From Bradyrhizobium zhengyangense (GTDB lineage: Bacteria > Pseudomonadota > Alphaproteobacteria > Rhizobiales > Xanthobacteraceae), in assembly GCF_022012435.1 (NCBI RefSeq), contig NZ_JAKLUA010000007.1, forward strand, positions 124,001 to 188,000: 64,000 nt of DNA, read 5' to 3'. The translations under genes were made by a program, and so were the position numbers. Of this stretch, positions 40,595 through 50,289 are shown piece after piece. The first letter of the stretch is position 1. Every line of letters starts with the position of its first letter. A model generated the notes under the pieces. That model did no database searches. It was not told the origin of the DNA and was given only the letters and a program-made list of their open reading frames with translations.

Positions 40595-41089
40595 TCAGGG
40601 CGCTTTTGCGGCGGGTACCCCCAGGAAGGAATCATACAATAGGGCCGCCACCCCAGCAACGATGGCCACGTCCGCGAGGTTGAAAACGTACCAATTATAG
40701 GTATTTCCGCCGATTTCGATGTGAAACAGGGCGAAATCGACCACCGCGCCATAGACGAAGCGGTCGATGCCATTGCCGATGGCGCCGCCGATGATCAGCC
40801 CCAGTGCGACGGTGGCGAGGTAGGTCTGCGACCGCGCCATCCAGATTCCCAGCGCAATCACCGCAACGACCTTCACCGCCATCAGCGCGATCTGTGCTGA
40901 CTGGCTGTCGTTCTGCAGCCAGCCGAAGCTGATGCCGATATTCCAGGCCAGCACCAGGTCGAAGAACGGCGTCACCTTGACCACGCCCCGGCGGGCAAGG
41001 TCGAAGCCGTTCAGCAGCCAGAGCTTTGAGGCCTGGTCGGCCACGAGTGTCACCACGGCCGCGATGATGCCGGCACGGAGCGGGGTCAT
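40595..41089 (-). CDS. lspA: Lipoprotein signal peptidase (signal peptidase II)
   Basis: LspA removes the signal peptide from prolipoproteins in the inner membrane after lipidation. The 164-residue protein has four membrane helices and the two catalytic aspartates in the conserved GGAIGNGIDRFVYGAVVDF and FNLADVAIVAG motifs. It starts 10 bases after ileS and is co-transcribed with it, the usual arrangement in proteobacteria. Length is normal. Confidence 0.96.
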   Translation of the reverse strand: MTPLRAGIIAAVVTLVADQASKLWLLNGFDLARRGVVKVTPFFDLVLAWNIGISFGWLQNDSQSAQIALMAVKVVAVIALGIWMARSQTYLATVALGLIIGGAIGNGIDRFVYGAVVDFALFHIEIGGNTYNWYVFNLADVAIVAGVAALLYDSFLGVPAAKAP

Positions 41090-41099
41090 GGCAGGCCGA

Positions 41100-44000
41100 T
41101 CAGACGCTCACCCCCAACGCCTTCCATTCGCGCAGCGCCTTGGCGTCGCGCGGGGTGACGTCGGGATATTCAGCGTCCTCGCCGACAGCAGGCGAGATCT
41201 TCCAGGAGCGGGCGCATTTGGTGCCGACGGCCTTCTCGACCACGACCGCGACGCCGGGCACCGCATCGAGGCGGAATGCAGAGGCGGGCGCTTCGCCCTC
41301 GCGCACCTCGTAATTCGAGGTGATGCAGATCTCGGCAAGATCGGTGTCGAACAATGTCGCCAGCATGCGGCGGTCGGCGACATAGATCACCGGCGAGGCC
41401 TCGAGTGAGGAGCCGATGTTCTTGGCAGCACGTTCAAGCTCGAGCGCCCCGGTGACGACACGGCGGACGTTGCGGATGGTCTCCCACTTCGCGGCGAGCT
41501 TGTCGTCGCGGAGCTTTTCGAGGCCTTCCGGGAACAGCGTCAGATGCACCGACGGTTCGGCATCCGGCCTGTACATGCGCCAGCCCTCTTCCGCGGTGAA
41601 GCTCAGGACCGGCGCCAGCCATTTCAGGATCGAATTGCACAGCAGGTCGATCGTGGTCAGCGCCGCCTTGCGCGTCAGCGAGGACGGTGGATCGCAATAG
41701 AGCGTGTCCTTGCGGATGTCGAAATAGAACGCCGAGAGCTCGCTGTTCATGAAGGCGGACAGGGTCGCGACCACGCTCTTGTAGTCGAACGTCTCATAGG
41801 CCTTGCGGACCAATTCTGCGCGGAGCGCGAGCTCGTGCAGCATCAGCCGTTCGAGCTCGGGCATCTCGGCGTCCGCGACGGCGTCGGCGGGCTTGTAATG
41901 ATGCAGCGTGCCGAGCATCCAGCGCACGGTGTTGCGCAGCTTGCGGTAGGTCTCGACCGTGTTCTTCAGGATCTCGGGCCCGATGCGCTGGTCGTCGGTG
42001 TAGTCGCAGGATGCGACCCAGAGCCGCAGGATGTCGGCGCCGGATTCCTTGATGACGGCCTGCGGCTCGATGGTGTTGCCGAGCGACTTCGACATCTTGC
42101 GGCCGTCTTCGGCCTGGGTGAAGCCGTGGGTCAGCACGATGTCGTAGGGCGCGCGACCGCGCGTGCCGCAGCTCTCCAGCAGCGAGGAGTGGAACCAGCC
42201 GCGATGCTGGTCCGAGCCTTCGAGATACATCACGGTATCAGTGCCGCCGTCGACCTTGCGCTTGATGCCGGCGAGACCGGGGAATTGCACGGGGTCTTCC
42301 AGCACGAAGGCGTGCGTCGAGCCGGAATCGAACCAGACGTCGAGAATGTCGTCGACCTTCTGCCAGCCTTCGTTCGCGCGCGATCCAAGGAAGCGCTCGC
42401 GCGCGCCCGTCGCGTACCAGGCGTCAGCGCCTTCCTTTTCGAAGGCATCGCCAATGCGGGTGTTGACGGCCTCGTCCTGGAGGATCTCGGCGGAGCCGTC
42501 GCCCTTCTCGCGCACGAACACGGCGATCGGCACGCCCCAGGCGCGCTGACGCGAGATCACCCAGTCGGGGCGTGCCTCGATCATGCCGTTGATGCGGTTC
42601 TCGCCCGACGGCGGCACCCATTGCGTCACCGAGATCGCCTGCAGCGCGCGGGCGCGCAGCGTGTCGCCGGATTTGGCCTTGCCGCCCTCCGCAATGTCCT
42701 TGTCCATCGCGATGAACCATTGCGGCGTGTTGCGGAAGATCACCGGCTTCTTCGAGCGCCAGGAATGGGGATATTGGTGCTTGAGCCGGCCGCGCGCGAG
42801 CAGCTTGCCGCCCTCGATCAGCGCCTTGATCACGGCCTCGTTGGCGTCACCCTTCTCGCCCTTGTCGTTGATGACGCGCTTGCCGGTGAAGCCCGGTGCC
42901 TGGTCGGTATAGGCACCGTTCTCGTCGACAGTGTAGGGGATCGCGCTGTTGATGCCGCGCGCGTCGAGCTCGCGGGTGTTCGCCATCCAGACGTCGAAAT
43001 CCTCGCGGCCGTGGCTCGGCGCGGTGTGCACGAAGCCGGTGCCGGTGTCGTCGGTGACGTGGTCGCCGGACAAGAGCGGCACGGTGAATTCATAGCCGCC
43101 GGCGAGGCCCTTGAGCGGATGGGCGCATTCGATCGCGTCCATGGTATCGCCGGGGATGTCGCGAACCTTCTCATAAGCGGTCACGCGCGCCTGCTTGAAC
43201 ACTTCTTCGGCGAGCCCGTCGGCCAGGATCAGGAGATCGCCGGTCTTGGCCCAGTTGTCGGCGGGCGCGTCCGTGACCTTGTAGAGGCCATAGGCGATCT
43301 TCGGCGAGAACGAGATGGCGCGGTTGCCGGGCAGCGTCCAGGGCGTGGTGGTCCAGATCACGACGCTCGCCGAGGCGAGCGCGCCATGCGCCGGCGAGGT
43401 CACCGGGAATTTCACCCAGACCATGTCGGAGGTGTAGTCCTCATACTCGACCTCGGCCTCGGCGAGCGCGGTCTTCTCGACCACGCTCCACATCACCGGC
43501 TTGGAGCCGCGATAGAGCGTGCCGTTGGCGGCGAACTTCATCAGTTCGCGCGCGATCTGGGCCTCAGCCGGATAGTTCATGGTGGCGTAGGGATGAGCCC
43601 AGTCGCCGATCACACCAAGCCGCTTGAACTCCTCGCGCTGCACGTTGAGCCAGTGCGTGGCGTAGGCGCGGCACTCTTTCCGGAAATCGATCATCGCGGC
43701 ACTGTCGCGGAAATCGGGCTTCTGCTTGCCCTTCTTGCGATAGTTCTCCTCCTCGACCTTCCACTCGATCGGCAGGCCGTGGCAATCCCAGCCGGGCACG
43801 TAATTCGAATCGAAGCCGAGCATCTGCTGGCTCTTGGTGACGAGATCCTTGAGGATCTTGTTCAGCGCCGTGCCGATGTGGATGTTGCCGTTGGCATAGG
43901 GCGGGCCGTCATGCAGCACGAACTTGTCGCGGCCCTTCGCGGTCTCGCGCAGCTTCTCGTAGAGGCCGATCTCGTACCAGCGCTTGAGGATCTCCGGCTC

Positions 44001-44108
44001 GCGCTGCGGCAGGCCGGCGCGCATCGGGAATTCGGTCTGCGGCAGGAACAGGGTCTTGGAATAGTCTTTGGCTTCAGACTTTGGGGACTTTTGCGGCTTT
44101 TCGGACAT
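41100..44108 (-). CDS. ileS: Isoleucyl-tRNA synthetase
   Basis: The 1002-residue class I synthetase charges tRNA-Ile. It shows the HIGH-like motif in PPYANGNIHIGTALNKIL, the editing CP1 domain (VIWTTTPWTLPGNRAI and the GTGFVHTAPSHGREDF region), and the KMSKS loop in EDGRKMSKSLGN. The anticodon-binding domain and a C-terminal extension follow. No Zn-finger Cys cluster is visible at the extreme C-terminus. It is first in the ileS-lspA transcript, with a 205-base spacer toward ribF that shows no other feature. Confidence 0.97.
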   Translation of the reverse strand: MSEKPQKSPKSEAKDYSKTLFLPQTEFPMRAGLPQREPEILKRWYEIGLYEKLRETAKGRDKFVLHDGPPYANGNIHIGTALNKILKDLVTKSQQMLGFDSNYVPGWDCHGLPIEWKVEEENYRKKGKQKPDFRDSAAMIDFRKECRAYATHWLNVQREEFKRLGVIGDWAHPYATMNYPAEAQIARELMKFAANGTLYRGSKPVMWSVVEKTALAEAEVEYEDYTSDMVWVKFPVTSPAHGALASASVVIWTTTPWTLPGNRAISFSPKIAYGLYKVTDAPADNWAKTGDLLILADGLAEEVFKQARVTAYEKVRDIPGDTMDAIECAHPLKGLAGGYEFTVPLLSGDHVTDDTGTGFVHTAPSHGREDFDVWMANTRELDARGINSAIPYTVDENGAYTDQAPGFTGKRVINDKGEKGDANEAVIKALIEGGKLLARGRLKHQYPHSWRSKKPVIFRNTPQWFIAMDKDIAEGGKAKSGDTLRARALQAISVTQWVPPSGENRINGMIEARPDWVISRQRAWGVPIAVFVREKGDGSAEILQDEAVNTRIGDAFEKEGADAWYATGARERFLGSRANEGWQKVDDILDVWFDSGSTHAFVLEDPVQFPGLAGIKRKVDGGTDTVMYLEGSDQHRGWFHSSLLESCGTRGRAPYDIVLTHGFTQAEDGRKMSKSLGNTIEPQAVIKESGADILRLWVASCDYTDDQRIGPEILKNTVETYRKLRNTVRWMLGTLHHYKPADAVADAEMPELERLMLHELALRAELVRKAYETFDYKSVVATLSAFMNSELSAFYFDIRKDTLYCDPPSSLTRKAALTTIDLLCNSILKWLAPVLSFTAEEGWRMYRPDAEPSVHLTLFPEGLEKLRDDKLAAKWETIRNVRRVVTGALELERAAKNIGSSLEASPVIYVADRRMLATLFDTDLAEICITSNYEVREGEAPASAFRLDAVPGVAVVVEKAVGTKCARSWKISPAVGEDAEYPDVTPRDAKALREWKALGVSV

Positions 44109-44313
44109 GAGGCTGACTGGCTCGGAATGGCGCGGGAACGGATGGCGATGCGGAATCGCGGGGTGAAACGACCAAATCCCGGTCTTGCGCCGAGCCTTGA
44201 GGCTCAGGCGGAAGCCGGGCTGCTAATCCCTATGATGCGCCGCGCAAACATGGGCTCTCCATAGCAGCCGAACGGGGGAAGCGCAAAGGTCCGGCGGGCG
44301 AGGCTTTGGGCCC

Positions 44314-45285
44314 TTAATCGACTATCCCGAGCCGCGGAAACGCGTCGGGGGCGGCCGCCAGCATGGCGCGGGCCCGGGCGGAATCCTCGTCCATCTGGTG
44401 GATCAGGGCGTCGATATCGCCAAATTTCAGCTCCTCGCGGATGAAGCCGACAAAGGCGCAGTCCAGCGCCTGCCCGTAAAGATCGCCCTTGAAGTCGAAC
44501 AGGAAGATTTCCAGCAGCGGCGCGCCATTATCGAAGGTCGGGCGGCGACCGAAGCTCGCCACCCCGTTCAGCCGCTCGGTGCCGCGACCGACCCGCACGG
44601 CGTAGATTCCGTGCTTCAAGCCGCAATTCGCATCGAGCCGGATATTGGCGGTGGGATAGCCGAGGTCGCGGCCGCGTTTTTCGCCGTGGATGACCTCGCC
44701 GGTGACGAACCAGGGCGCGCCCAGCATGGTCGTGGCCTCGTCGATGAGTCCCTCCGCGAGCGCGATCCGGATGGCGCTGGAGGAGACAGGCCGCTCGTCG
44801 ATATCAACATGGGGCTGCACGTCGACCTCGATGCCGAGCCGGGGGGCCTCGTTCACCAGCAGGCCTGGCGAGCCGACCCGGCCCTTGCCGAAATGAAAGT
44901 CGTAACCGACCGCAATGCCGCTGACGCCAAGGCGCCCGATCAGCTCATGGTGAATGAAATCTTGCGCTGTGGTGCCGGCTCTCGCCTTGTCGAAGGTCAT
45001 GACCACGGCGCCGGCGAGCCCGGTCCCGGCCAGCAGCCGCAGCTTGGCGCGCTCGTCCGTCAGGCGGAATTGCGGGGTGTTGGGGCTGAAAAACCGGCGT
45101 GGATGCGGCTCGAAGGTCAGTGCCAGCGCAGGCCGGCCATGCGCCCGGCCCATTTCCAGGGCTGCTGCAATGACGGCCCGGTGCCCGAGATGGACCCCGT
45201 CGAAATTGCCCATGGCGACCACCGCGCCCTTCAGGATGGCAGAATCCGGCGTGGTATCGCGGATAACGGTAAATTGCGGGGCCAT
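44314..45285 (-). CDS. ribF: Bifunctional riboflavin kinase/FMN adenylyltransferase
   Basis: RibF turns riboflavin into FMN and FAD. The 323-residue protein has an N-terminal nucleotidyltransferase domain (VVAMGNFDGVHLGHRAVIAAA, GVSGIAVGYDFHFGKGRVG) and a C-terminal riboflavin kinase domain (VIHGEKRGRDLGYPTANIRLD and IYAVRVG). It lies upstream of ileS in the same direction. No FMN riboswitch was seen in the 230 bases before the start. Confidence 0.95.
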   Translation of the reverse strand: MAPQFTVIRDTTPDSAILKGAVVAMGNFDGVHLGHRAVIAAALEMGRAHGRPALALTFEPHPRRFFSPNTPQFRLTDERAKLRLLAGTGLAGAVVMTFDKARAGTTAQDFIHHELIGRLGVSGIAVGYDFHFGKGRVGSPGLLVNEAPRLGIEVDVQPHVDIDERPVSSSAIRIALAEGLIDEATTMLGAPWFVTGEVIHGEKRGRDLGYPTANIRLDANCGLKHGIYAVRVGRGTERLNGVASFGRRPTFDNGAPLLEIFLFDFKGDLYGQALDCAFVGFIREELKFGDIDALIHQMDEDSARARAMLAAAPDAFPRLGIVD

Positions 45286-45517
45286 CAGGGGAATTCTCGA
45301 GCCGGCGGGACCGGCGGGGACCGTGGCGTGACCCGGCGGATGAAGTCAAGCGGGAGGGGGGGGCGCCGCAAGGAGCCTCATTTCGGTCGGTCGCAGGCCA
45401 CCCCAGTTAACGCGCTGTTTAACGCCTTGGTGCTAGTGCTTGGGAGATGGAACTGAGGGGCCGCGGTCCGTCAGGTCCGATTTTAGATATTCCTGGGTAT
45501 GCGTTGGGGGAGTCGAG

Positions 45518-45913
45518 ATGGCGGTTGATTTGTCGATGCCGGTTCTGGTGGTGGATGATTATAGCACCATGATCCGTATCATCCGGAATCTGCTGAAGCA
45601 GCTTGGCTTCGATAATATCGATGATGCCAGCGACGGTTCGGCGGCACTGAACAAGATGCGCGGCAAGAAGTACGGCCTCGTGATCTCCGACTGGAACATG
45701 GAGCCGATGACGGGTTACGACCTGCTCCGCGAAGTGCGCGCAGATCCCAACCTCGCCACCACGCCCTTCATCATGATCACGGCGGAATCGAAGACCGAGA
45801 ACGTGATCGCGGCCAAGAAGGCCGGCGTGAACAATTACATCGTCAAGCCGTTCAACGCGGCGACGCTGAAGACCAAGATCGAGGCGGTCTTCCCGGACAT
45901 GGCGAGCGCGTAA
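45518..45913 (+). CDS. CheY-like single-domain response regulator
   Basis: The 131-residue protein is a bare receiver domain: VLVVDDYSTMIRIIRNLLKQLGF carries the acidic pair, VISDWNMEPMTGYDLL the phospho-accepting Asp, MITAESKTENVIAAKKAGVNNYIVKPFN the conserved Thr/Ala and Lys. The DWNMEPMTG sequence matches CheY proteins of alphaproteobacterial chemotaxis, not OmpR-type domains. No che genes are adjacent, so it would act in trans. The ATG at 45518 follows GGGGGAG. A near-perfect terminator follows within 30 bases, so it is a single-gene transcript. Confidence 0.9.
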   Translation: MAVDLSMPVLVVDDYSTMIRIIRNLLKQLGFDNIDDASDGSAALNKMRGKKYGLVISDWNMEPMTGYDLLREVRADPNLATTPFIMITAESKTENVIAAKKAGVNNYIVKPFNAATLKTKIEAVFPDMASA

Positions 45914-45939
45914 GCGTCAAAGCCATCAGCTGAATTTGG

Positions 45940-45970
45940 AAAGCCCGGGACGATCGTCCCGGGCTTTTTG
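45940..45970. terminator. Rho-independent terminator after the CheY-like gene
   Basis: A 13-bp perfect inverted repeat (AAGCCCGGGACGA / TCGTCCCGGGCTT, 45941-45953 and 45954-45966) is followed by a T run on the plus strand. It also abuts the end of the convergent HAD gene. Confidence 0.9.
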
Positions 45971-45981
45971 CATTTCGGAGG

Positions 45982-46836
45982 TCACCACTTCAATTCGCGC
46001 ATCAGAGCCTTCGGCGGGTGGCCGAACAATTCCATCACCGACTTGGGATCGAGCTGGTCGAGGCCCTCGAACTCCTCGGCATGGATGCCGCGGGTGACGA
46101 ACAGGCAATCGATGCCGAATTCGCGCGCACCGGTGAGGTCGGTGCGGACGGAATCGCCGATCGCCAGCACCTTCTTCCGGTCGATCGTGTGGCCCTGGCG
46201 CTCGCCGGCGAGCGCCATCGCGCGCTCATAGATCGGCCGGTGCGGCTTGCCGTAAAAGATCACCTCGCCGCCGAGCTCGCGGTACAGCTCCGCGATCGCC
46301 CCGGCGCAATAGATCAGCCGGTCGCCGCGCTCGACCACGATGTCGGGGTTGGCGCAGACCAGCGTCAGCTTGCGCTCGCGCGCTTTCAGCATCATGCCGC
46401 GATAGTCTTCCGCGGTCTCGGTCTCGTCGTCATAGAGGCCGGTGCAGACGATGTAGTCGGCCTCTTCGAGCGGCGCAGTTGTCGTATCGAGGCCGCGATA
46501 GATCGAATTGTCGCGCTCGGGGCCGAGCCAGAACATCTTGCGGCCGGGATGCTCGGCGACATAGAGCCGCGTCAAATCGCCGGAGGAAACGATGGCGTCG
46601 TAGGTTTCGTCGGCGACGCCGAGCTTACGCAATTGCCGCTGCACCGAGTCGGCCGGGCGCGGCGCGTTGGTGATCAGGATCACCGTACCGCCGTGGCTGC
46701 GATAGGTGTGCAGCGCCTCGCAGGCCTCGGGGAAGGCTTCCAGGCCGTTATGGACCACGCCCCAGATGTCGCTGAGCACGACATCGACGCCGCCGACGAG
46801 CTCGCGCAGGCTTTGGGCAAAATGCAGCGTGGTCAT
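45982..46836 (-). CDS. HAD-superfamily hydrolase of the TIGR01459 type
   Basis: The 284-residue protein belongs to the NagD-like HAD phosphatases. Motif I is in VDVVLSDIWGVVHNG (the nucleophile position reads DIWG, as in the subgroup), motif II in TVILITNAPRP, and motifs III/IV in YGKPHRPIYERAM and VLAIGDSVRTDLTGAREFG. The substrate is not known. It is common beside ribF or the chemotaxis regulator in this group. It ends next to the terminator of the CheY gene. Confidence 0.88.
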   Translation of the reverse strand: MTTLHFAQSLRELVGGVDVVLSDIWGVVHNGLEAFPEACEALHTYRSHGGTVILITNAPRPADSVQRQLRKLGVADETYDAIVSSGDLTRLYVAEHPGRKMFWLGPERDNSIYRGLDTTTAPLEEADYIVCTGLYDDETETAEDYRGMMLKARERKLTLVCANPDIVVERGDRLIYCAGAIAELYRELGGEVIFYGKPHRPIYERAMALAGERQGHTIDRKKVLAIGDSVRTDLTGAREFGIDCLFVTRGIHAEEFEGLDQLDPKSVMELFGHPPKALMRELKW

Positions 46837-46851
46837 GACGCGCGCGGCCGA

Positions 46852-48339
46852 TCAGACGCGGCGCGCGAGCGCTGCGTTGCCGGTGATGCGCTGTGACGGG
46901 GCAGCAGGCGTCGCGGCTGACGTTCCGCTTGGGCTGGGCGTACCGGAACCATTGGATCCCTGAATATCTTGCGCCTGGTTTGGCGACGCCCCGCCGGTAG
47001 CAGATGGGCCCTCGGGCCGCAATGGCCGGGGCGGCGCGAACAGAAAGCCCTGGCCGAACCGCACGTCATAGTCGAGCAGGTCGACCACTGCGCGCTCGCC
47101 CTCGATCCGCTCCGCGATCAAATCGATGCCGAAGCGGCCGAGCAGGTCGGACAGGTCGGAGGGGTGAATGTCCGAGGTTGAAGCCTGCTTCGGGTCGAGC
47201 AGGAGTGACGCCGGAACCTTGATGAAGCGGACGCCGCGGTCCGCGAGCTCGCGCGGCTCGATCCCGAGGTCCGTGACATGGTCAATCGAGAAGCGGAAGC
47301 CGCGCTGCGCCAGCGCCGCCAGATTCTCGGTCTCGGCCGGACCGAGCGCGCGGAAGGTCGATTGCTTGAACTCAAGCACCAGCGACGGTGCCAGCGCGCG
47401 ATTGGCCTCGAGGAAATCGAGGCATTGCGCAAAGGTGGTGGAATTGCCGAGCGTCGAAGCCGCGACGTTGCAGAACACGCCGACTTCCTTGTTGCGCACC
47501 ATCAGCCGACGCAGCACCTGGACGCAGCGCAGCAACACCATGTTGTCGATCCGCCCGATCAACCCGGAGGCCTCGGCGAGGCTGATGAACTCCTCGGCGG
47601 CAATCAGCTGATCGCGCTCGTCGCGCACCCGGATGACGGCTTCGTAGAACCGGACCTTGCGCTGCGGCAGCGTCACCATCGGCTGGAGGAATATGTCGAT
47701 GCGGTTCTCGTCGATGGCGCTGCGCAGCGTCGCCAGCATCTGGGTCTGGTTGCGGCCGTTGACGGCATGAACGGCGCTGGCGGTCTGGGGCGGGACCGCC
47801 GGCGGCGTCGGCCGCGGCGGCGCTGCAGGAAGCGGAGGAGGAGCCGCCGGTCGCTCATCGAAGGGGGCAATCAGGTCGATTGGCGCTTCCACCGCCGGCC
47901 TTGCGACCGGAGCAGCAGCCGGCGCTGGCGCATGACCGGCCAGCAGGTCCTCATGGGTCGACACCGTGGCGGCAAGCTGCCTGACCAGCCCGCCGAGCTC
48001 GTTGATCTCGCTGACCACCGACTGGACCCGATCCGAATTGGTCGAGTTGGACGAGGCGATCCGGCCCTCGATCGCAGCGAGCCGCCGTCCGAACTCGGCC
48101 ACCTGGCGGGCGAGGTCGGCGGTGCCGCGCGAGAGGTCGGCGATCTGGCCGCCGACGTCGCTGCGGTCGCGCAGCCGCATCGAGACCGCGTTGTAGAGGA
48201 TCAGGAAGGTCAGCGCAGTCAGCGCCACGATCGCGGATTCGGTTCCGTTGATGCCGGCGACCGAGTAGAGCACGAGCCCGAGCGATGCCGCGACCAGAAC
48301 CATGCAGATGGCGATGAAGATCGTCGAAATGCGAATCAT
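46852..48339 (-). CDS. EAL-domain protein, probably non-catalytic
   Basis: The 495-residue protein has two N-terminal membrane helices (about 5-30 and 36-52), a coiled-coil of about 60 residues, a Pro/Ala-rich linker, and an EAL domain at about 200-445. Cyclic-di-GMP hydrolysis motifs are degraded: EAV replaces EAL at 233, FSIDHVTDLG replaces the DDFGTG metal site, and IKVP replaces KID. GQGFLFAPP at the end of the domain is kept. It therefore may bind c-di-GMP or another partner without cleaving it. The final 50 residues are Ser/Gly/Pro-rich. It is a single gene, 15 bases upstream of the HAD gene. Confidence 0.85.
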   Translation of the reverse strand: MIRISTIFIAICMVLVAASLGLVLYSVAGINGTESAIVALTALTFLILYNAVSMRLRDRSDVGGQIADLSRGTADLARQVAEFGRRLAAIEGRIASSNSTNSDRVQSVVSEINELGGLVRQLAATVSTHEDLLAGHAPAPAAAPVARPAVEAPIDLIAPFDERPAAPPPLPAAPPRPTPPAVPPQTASAVHAVNGRNQTQMLATLRSAIDENRIDIFLQPMVTLPQRKVRFYEAVIRVRDERDQLIAAEEFISLAEASGLIGRIDNMVLLRCVQVLRRLMVRNKEVGVFCNVAASTLGNSTTFAQCLDFLEANRALAPSLVLEFKQSTFRALGPAETENLAALAQRGFRFSIDHVTDLGIEPRELADRGVRFIKVPASLLLDPKQASTSDIHPSDLSDLLGRFGIDLIAERIEGERAVVDLLDYDVRFGQGFLFAPPRPLRPEGPSATGGASPNQAQDIQGSNGSGTPSPSGTSAATPAAPSQRITGNAALARRV

Positions 48340-48493
48340 GCCGCGCGTTATGCCTCAAGAGCTGACTGCCTCACCCGGGAAAACACGGGCTGCCATTCGC
48401 ACCCGTCGCGCCTCATGCTCCCCTAGGCATGCATGACCTTAACATCATTGTTGATTCGAGGGGATAGCGGGGCGCAGGCGCGCGTGGTGACAG

Positions 48494-49627
48494 TCAGGAC
48501 GGCGCGGCGGCACCGACCGTGTCGGCCGAGACCGCCTCGCGGCTGCCGAGCGGCTTGGGCCGTCCGGTCGTCGTATCGCGCAGCGTTTGCCGTTCGATCT
48601 CCGAGTTCAGCTCGGCGCCGAACATGATGACGATCGCGGACATCCACATCCACGTCATCAGGCCGATCGCCGCCCCGAGCGAGCCGTAGGTCGCGTTGTA
48701 ATTGGCAAAGGCCGACAGATACCAGGACAGCAGCGCGGAGCCTGCGATCCAGAGCAGGGCGGCGGTCACCGCGCCGATGCTCAGCCATTCCCAGCGCGGC
48801 GCGTCACGGCTCGGCGCGAAGCGGTAGAGGATGGCGAGCGCCGCCAGGAGGACGACGAGCAGCAGCGGCCAGCGCGCCAGCGCCACGATCAGCTTGCTGT
48901 CCGGCGGAATGCCGAGGTGATCGAGCGCGAGCGGGAAGGCGACGACGGCGGCCACCATCAGCAGGAGTGCGAGGATGCCGCCGACCGTGAACGACAGGGA
49001 GATCAGGTTCAGCTTGATGAAGCCGCGCTTCTCGCGCTCCTCATAGGCGACGTTAAGAGCGTCGAAGATCGATTTGACCCCGGCATTGGCGCTCCAGATC
49101 GCCAGCACGAAGCCGAACAGGAAGGTGGCGCCGAGTGCCGTGTTTCCCTTGGAGACCACCCGCGCGACCTGGTCCGCGACGATCTGGAACGAACCTTCCG
49201 GCAGCATCGTCGCGAGCGTCTGGAGATTGCCACTGATGGTCGAGGGATCGGCGAACAGTCCGTAAAACGAGACCAGCGCGGTCACTGCGGGAAAGATCGC
49301 GAGCAGTCCGAAGAACACCACGCCGCCGGCGGTGGCGAGCAGACGATCGTCGTCGATGCGCTGATAGGTACGCCAGAAAATATCCTTCCAGCCCGCCCAG
49401 GGAATTGCGAATGGGCTTTTCGAGCCACGGCCATGGCCCGGCTGCATAGCCGCCCTTGCCGGGTTCGTTTCCGGTGAGTTCGCTTCCTTGTTGCGATGGT
49501 CTTGAGGTGGTCCCGGGCGGATGAACCCGGACTCCTGGAAATAGCGCTCTGCGGTCAGCACGAACACGGCTGTGGCGGCGACCAGCAGCCAGCTGTCGAA
49601 TTGCTCGGTCTGCCGCGCCGGCATCAT
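48494..49627 (-). CDS. YihY/BrkB-family inner-membrane protein
   Basis: The 377-residue protein has one N-terminal hydrophobic helix and a polar linker, then the YihY/virulence factor BrkB domain with about six helices (LLATAGGVVFFGLLAIFPAVTALVSFY, WSANAGVKSIFDALNVAYEE, GSLGAAIGLMTWMWMSAIVIMFGAELNSEIE). The family was once named RNase BN but is membrane-bound and of uncertain function. It overlaps the upstream membrane-protein gene by four bases. The first helix is an unusual addition and may derive from its own upstream start choice. Confidence 0.88.
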   Translation of the reverse strand: MMPARQTEQFDSWLLVAATAVFVLTAERYFQESGFIRPGPPQDHRNKEANSPETNPARAAMQPGHGRGSKSPFAIPWAGWKDIFWRTYQRIDDDRLLATAGGVVFFGLLAIFPAVTALVSFYGLFADPSTISGNLQTLATMLPEGSFQIVADQVARVVSKGNTALGATFLFGFVLAIWSANAGVKSIFDALNVAYEEREKRGFIKLNLISLSFTVGGILALLLMVAAVVAFPLALDHLGIPPDSKLIVALARWPLLLVVLLAALAILYRFAPSRDAPRWEWLSIGAVTAALLWIAGSALLSWYLSAFANYNATYGSLGAAIGLMTWMWMSAIVIMFGAELNSEIERQTLRDTTTGRPKPLGSREAVSADTVGAAAPS

Positions 49628-50211
49628 GCATCCTGTCTGCGGGCTGGGCGCCGCCGGCGCGCCGCCGTGAAGCCGACCAGGGTGAGAGCCGCAAGCATCA
49701 GGCCAAGCTGCACGGGCCTGATGGTGCGAGCCGAAGAGCCGCTGCCTTCACGGCCGCGTTCGCCCGGTGCGAGCGGCACCAGCGGAATCGTCGTCGCCAC
49801 TTCTCTCACCGCCTGCTTGACCGTTCCGCGCGGGATCCGCGGCGTCGCGATCGCCACGCGCATCCGGCTGGCGAGCGGCACGATCGGCTTGGTCCGGCGG
49901 TTCATTTGCGCCATCGCCACCCCGGCGCAGATTGCGGCCAGCACCAGCAGTACCGCTGCGACGGCACCAAAGCCCCAGAATTGCCCGTAGGTGATAGCCA
50001 CCCAGCGATACAGCGCGACCAGGCCGACGAAGAAGGCCGCGATCACGAACAGCCCGGCCACAGCGAACAATCCCGCAGCGACTGCATAGGATGTCACGCG
50101 CCCGGTCGTCTGGCTGGTGCGGTCGCGCAGATAAGACTGCGCGGCGCGCTTGAGATGGTTGAGTTTCAGCGCCATGCCGGCGCGCAGCAATTCGCCCGAT
50201 GGCGCGAGCAT
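49624..50211 (-). CDS. Two-helix membrane protein, holin-superfamily-like
   Basis: The 195-residue protein has two central hydrophobic helices (SYAVAAGLFAVAGLFVIAAFFVGL and GAVAAVLLVLAAICAGVAMA) and a third near the C-terminus (GLMLAALTLVGFTAARRRRP) with an Arg-rich tail. The first helix pair resembles phage-holin superfamily III proteins of rhizobia. Its stop overlaps the YihY start by ATGA, so the two membrane proteins are co-translated. Function is not known; no phage genes surround it. Confidence 0.7.
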   Translation of the reverse strand: MLAPSGELLRAGMALKLNHLKRAAQSYLRDRTSQTTGRVTSYAVAAGLFAVAGLFVIAAFFVGLVALYRWVAITYGQFWGFGAVAAVLLVLAAICAGVAMAQMNRRTKPIVPLASRMRVAIATPRIPRGTVKQAVREVATTIPLVPLAPGERGREGSGSSARTIRPVQLGLMLAALTLVGFTAARRRRPARRQDA

Positions 50212-50289
50212 GCGGACATCCTCCGAGAACGAGAACTTCGTCGGGAGATGAACGTTGCGGAATTTGACTTGTTCCGCGCGTGCGCGCGA

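Noticed and set aside
41544..44264. 906-codon open frame on the plus strand opposite ileS
   Set aside because: Antisense shadow of a full-length isoleucyl-tRNA synthetase with intact HIGH and KMSKS motifs.
49624..50211. Prophage holin gene
   Set aside because: The helices resemble holin superfamily III, but the gene is coupled to a YihY-type membrane gene and no other phage genes are present, so a prophage is not supported.
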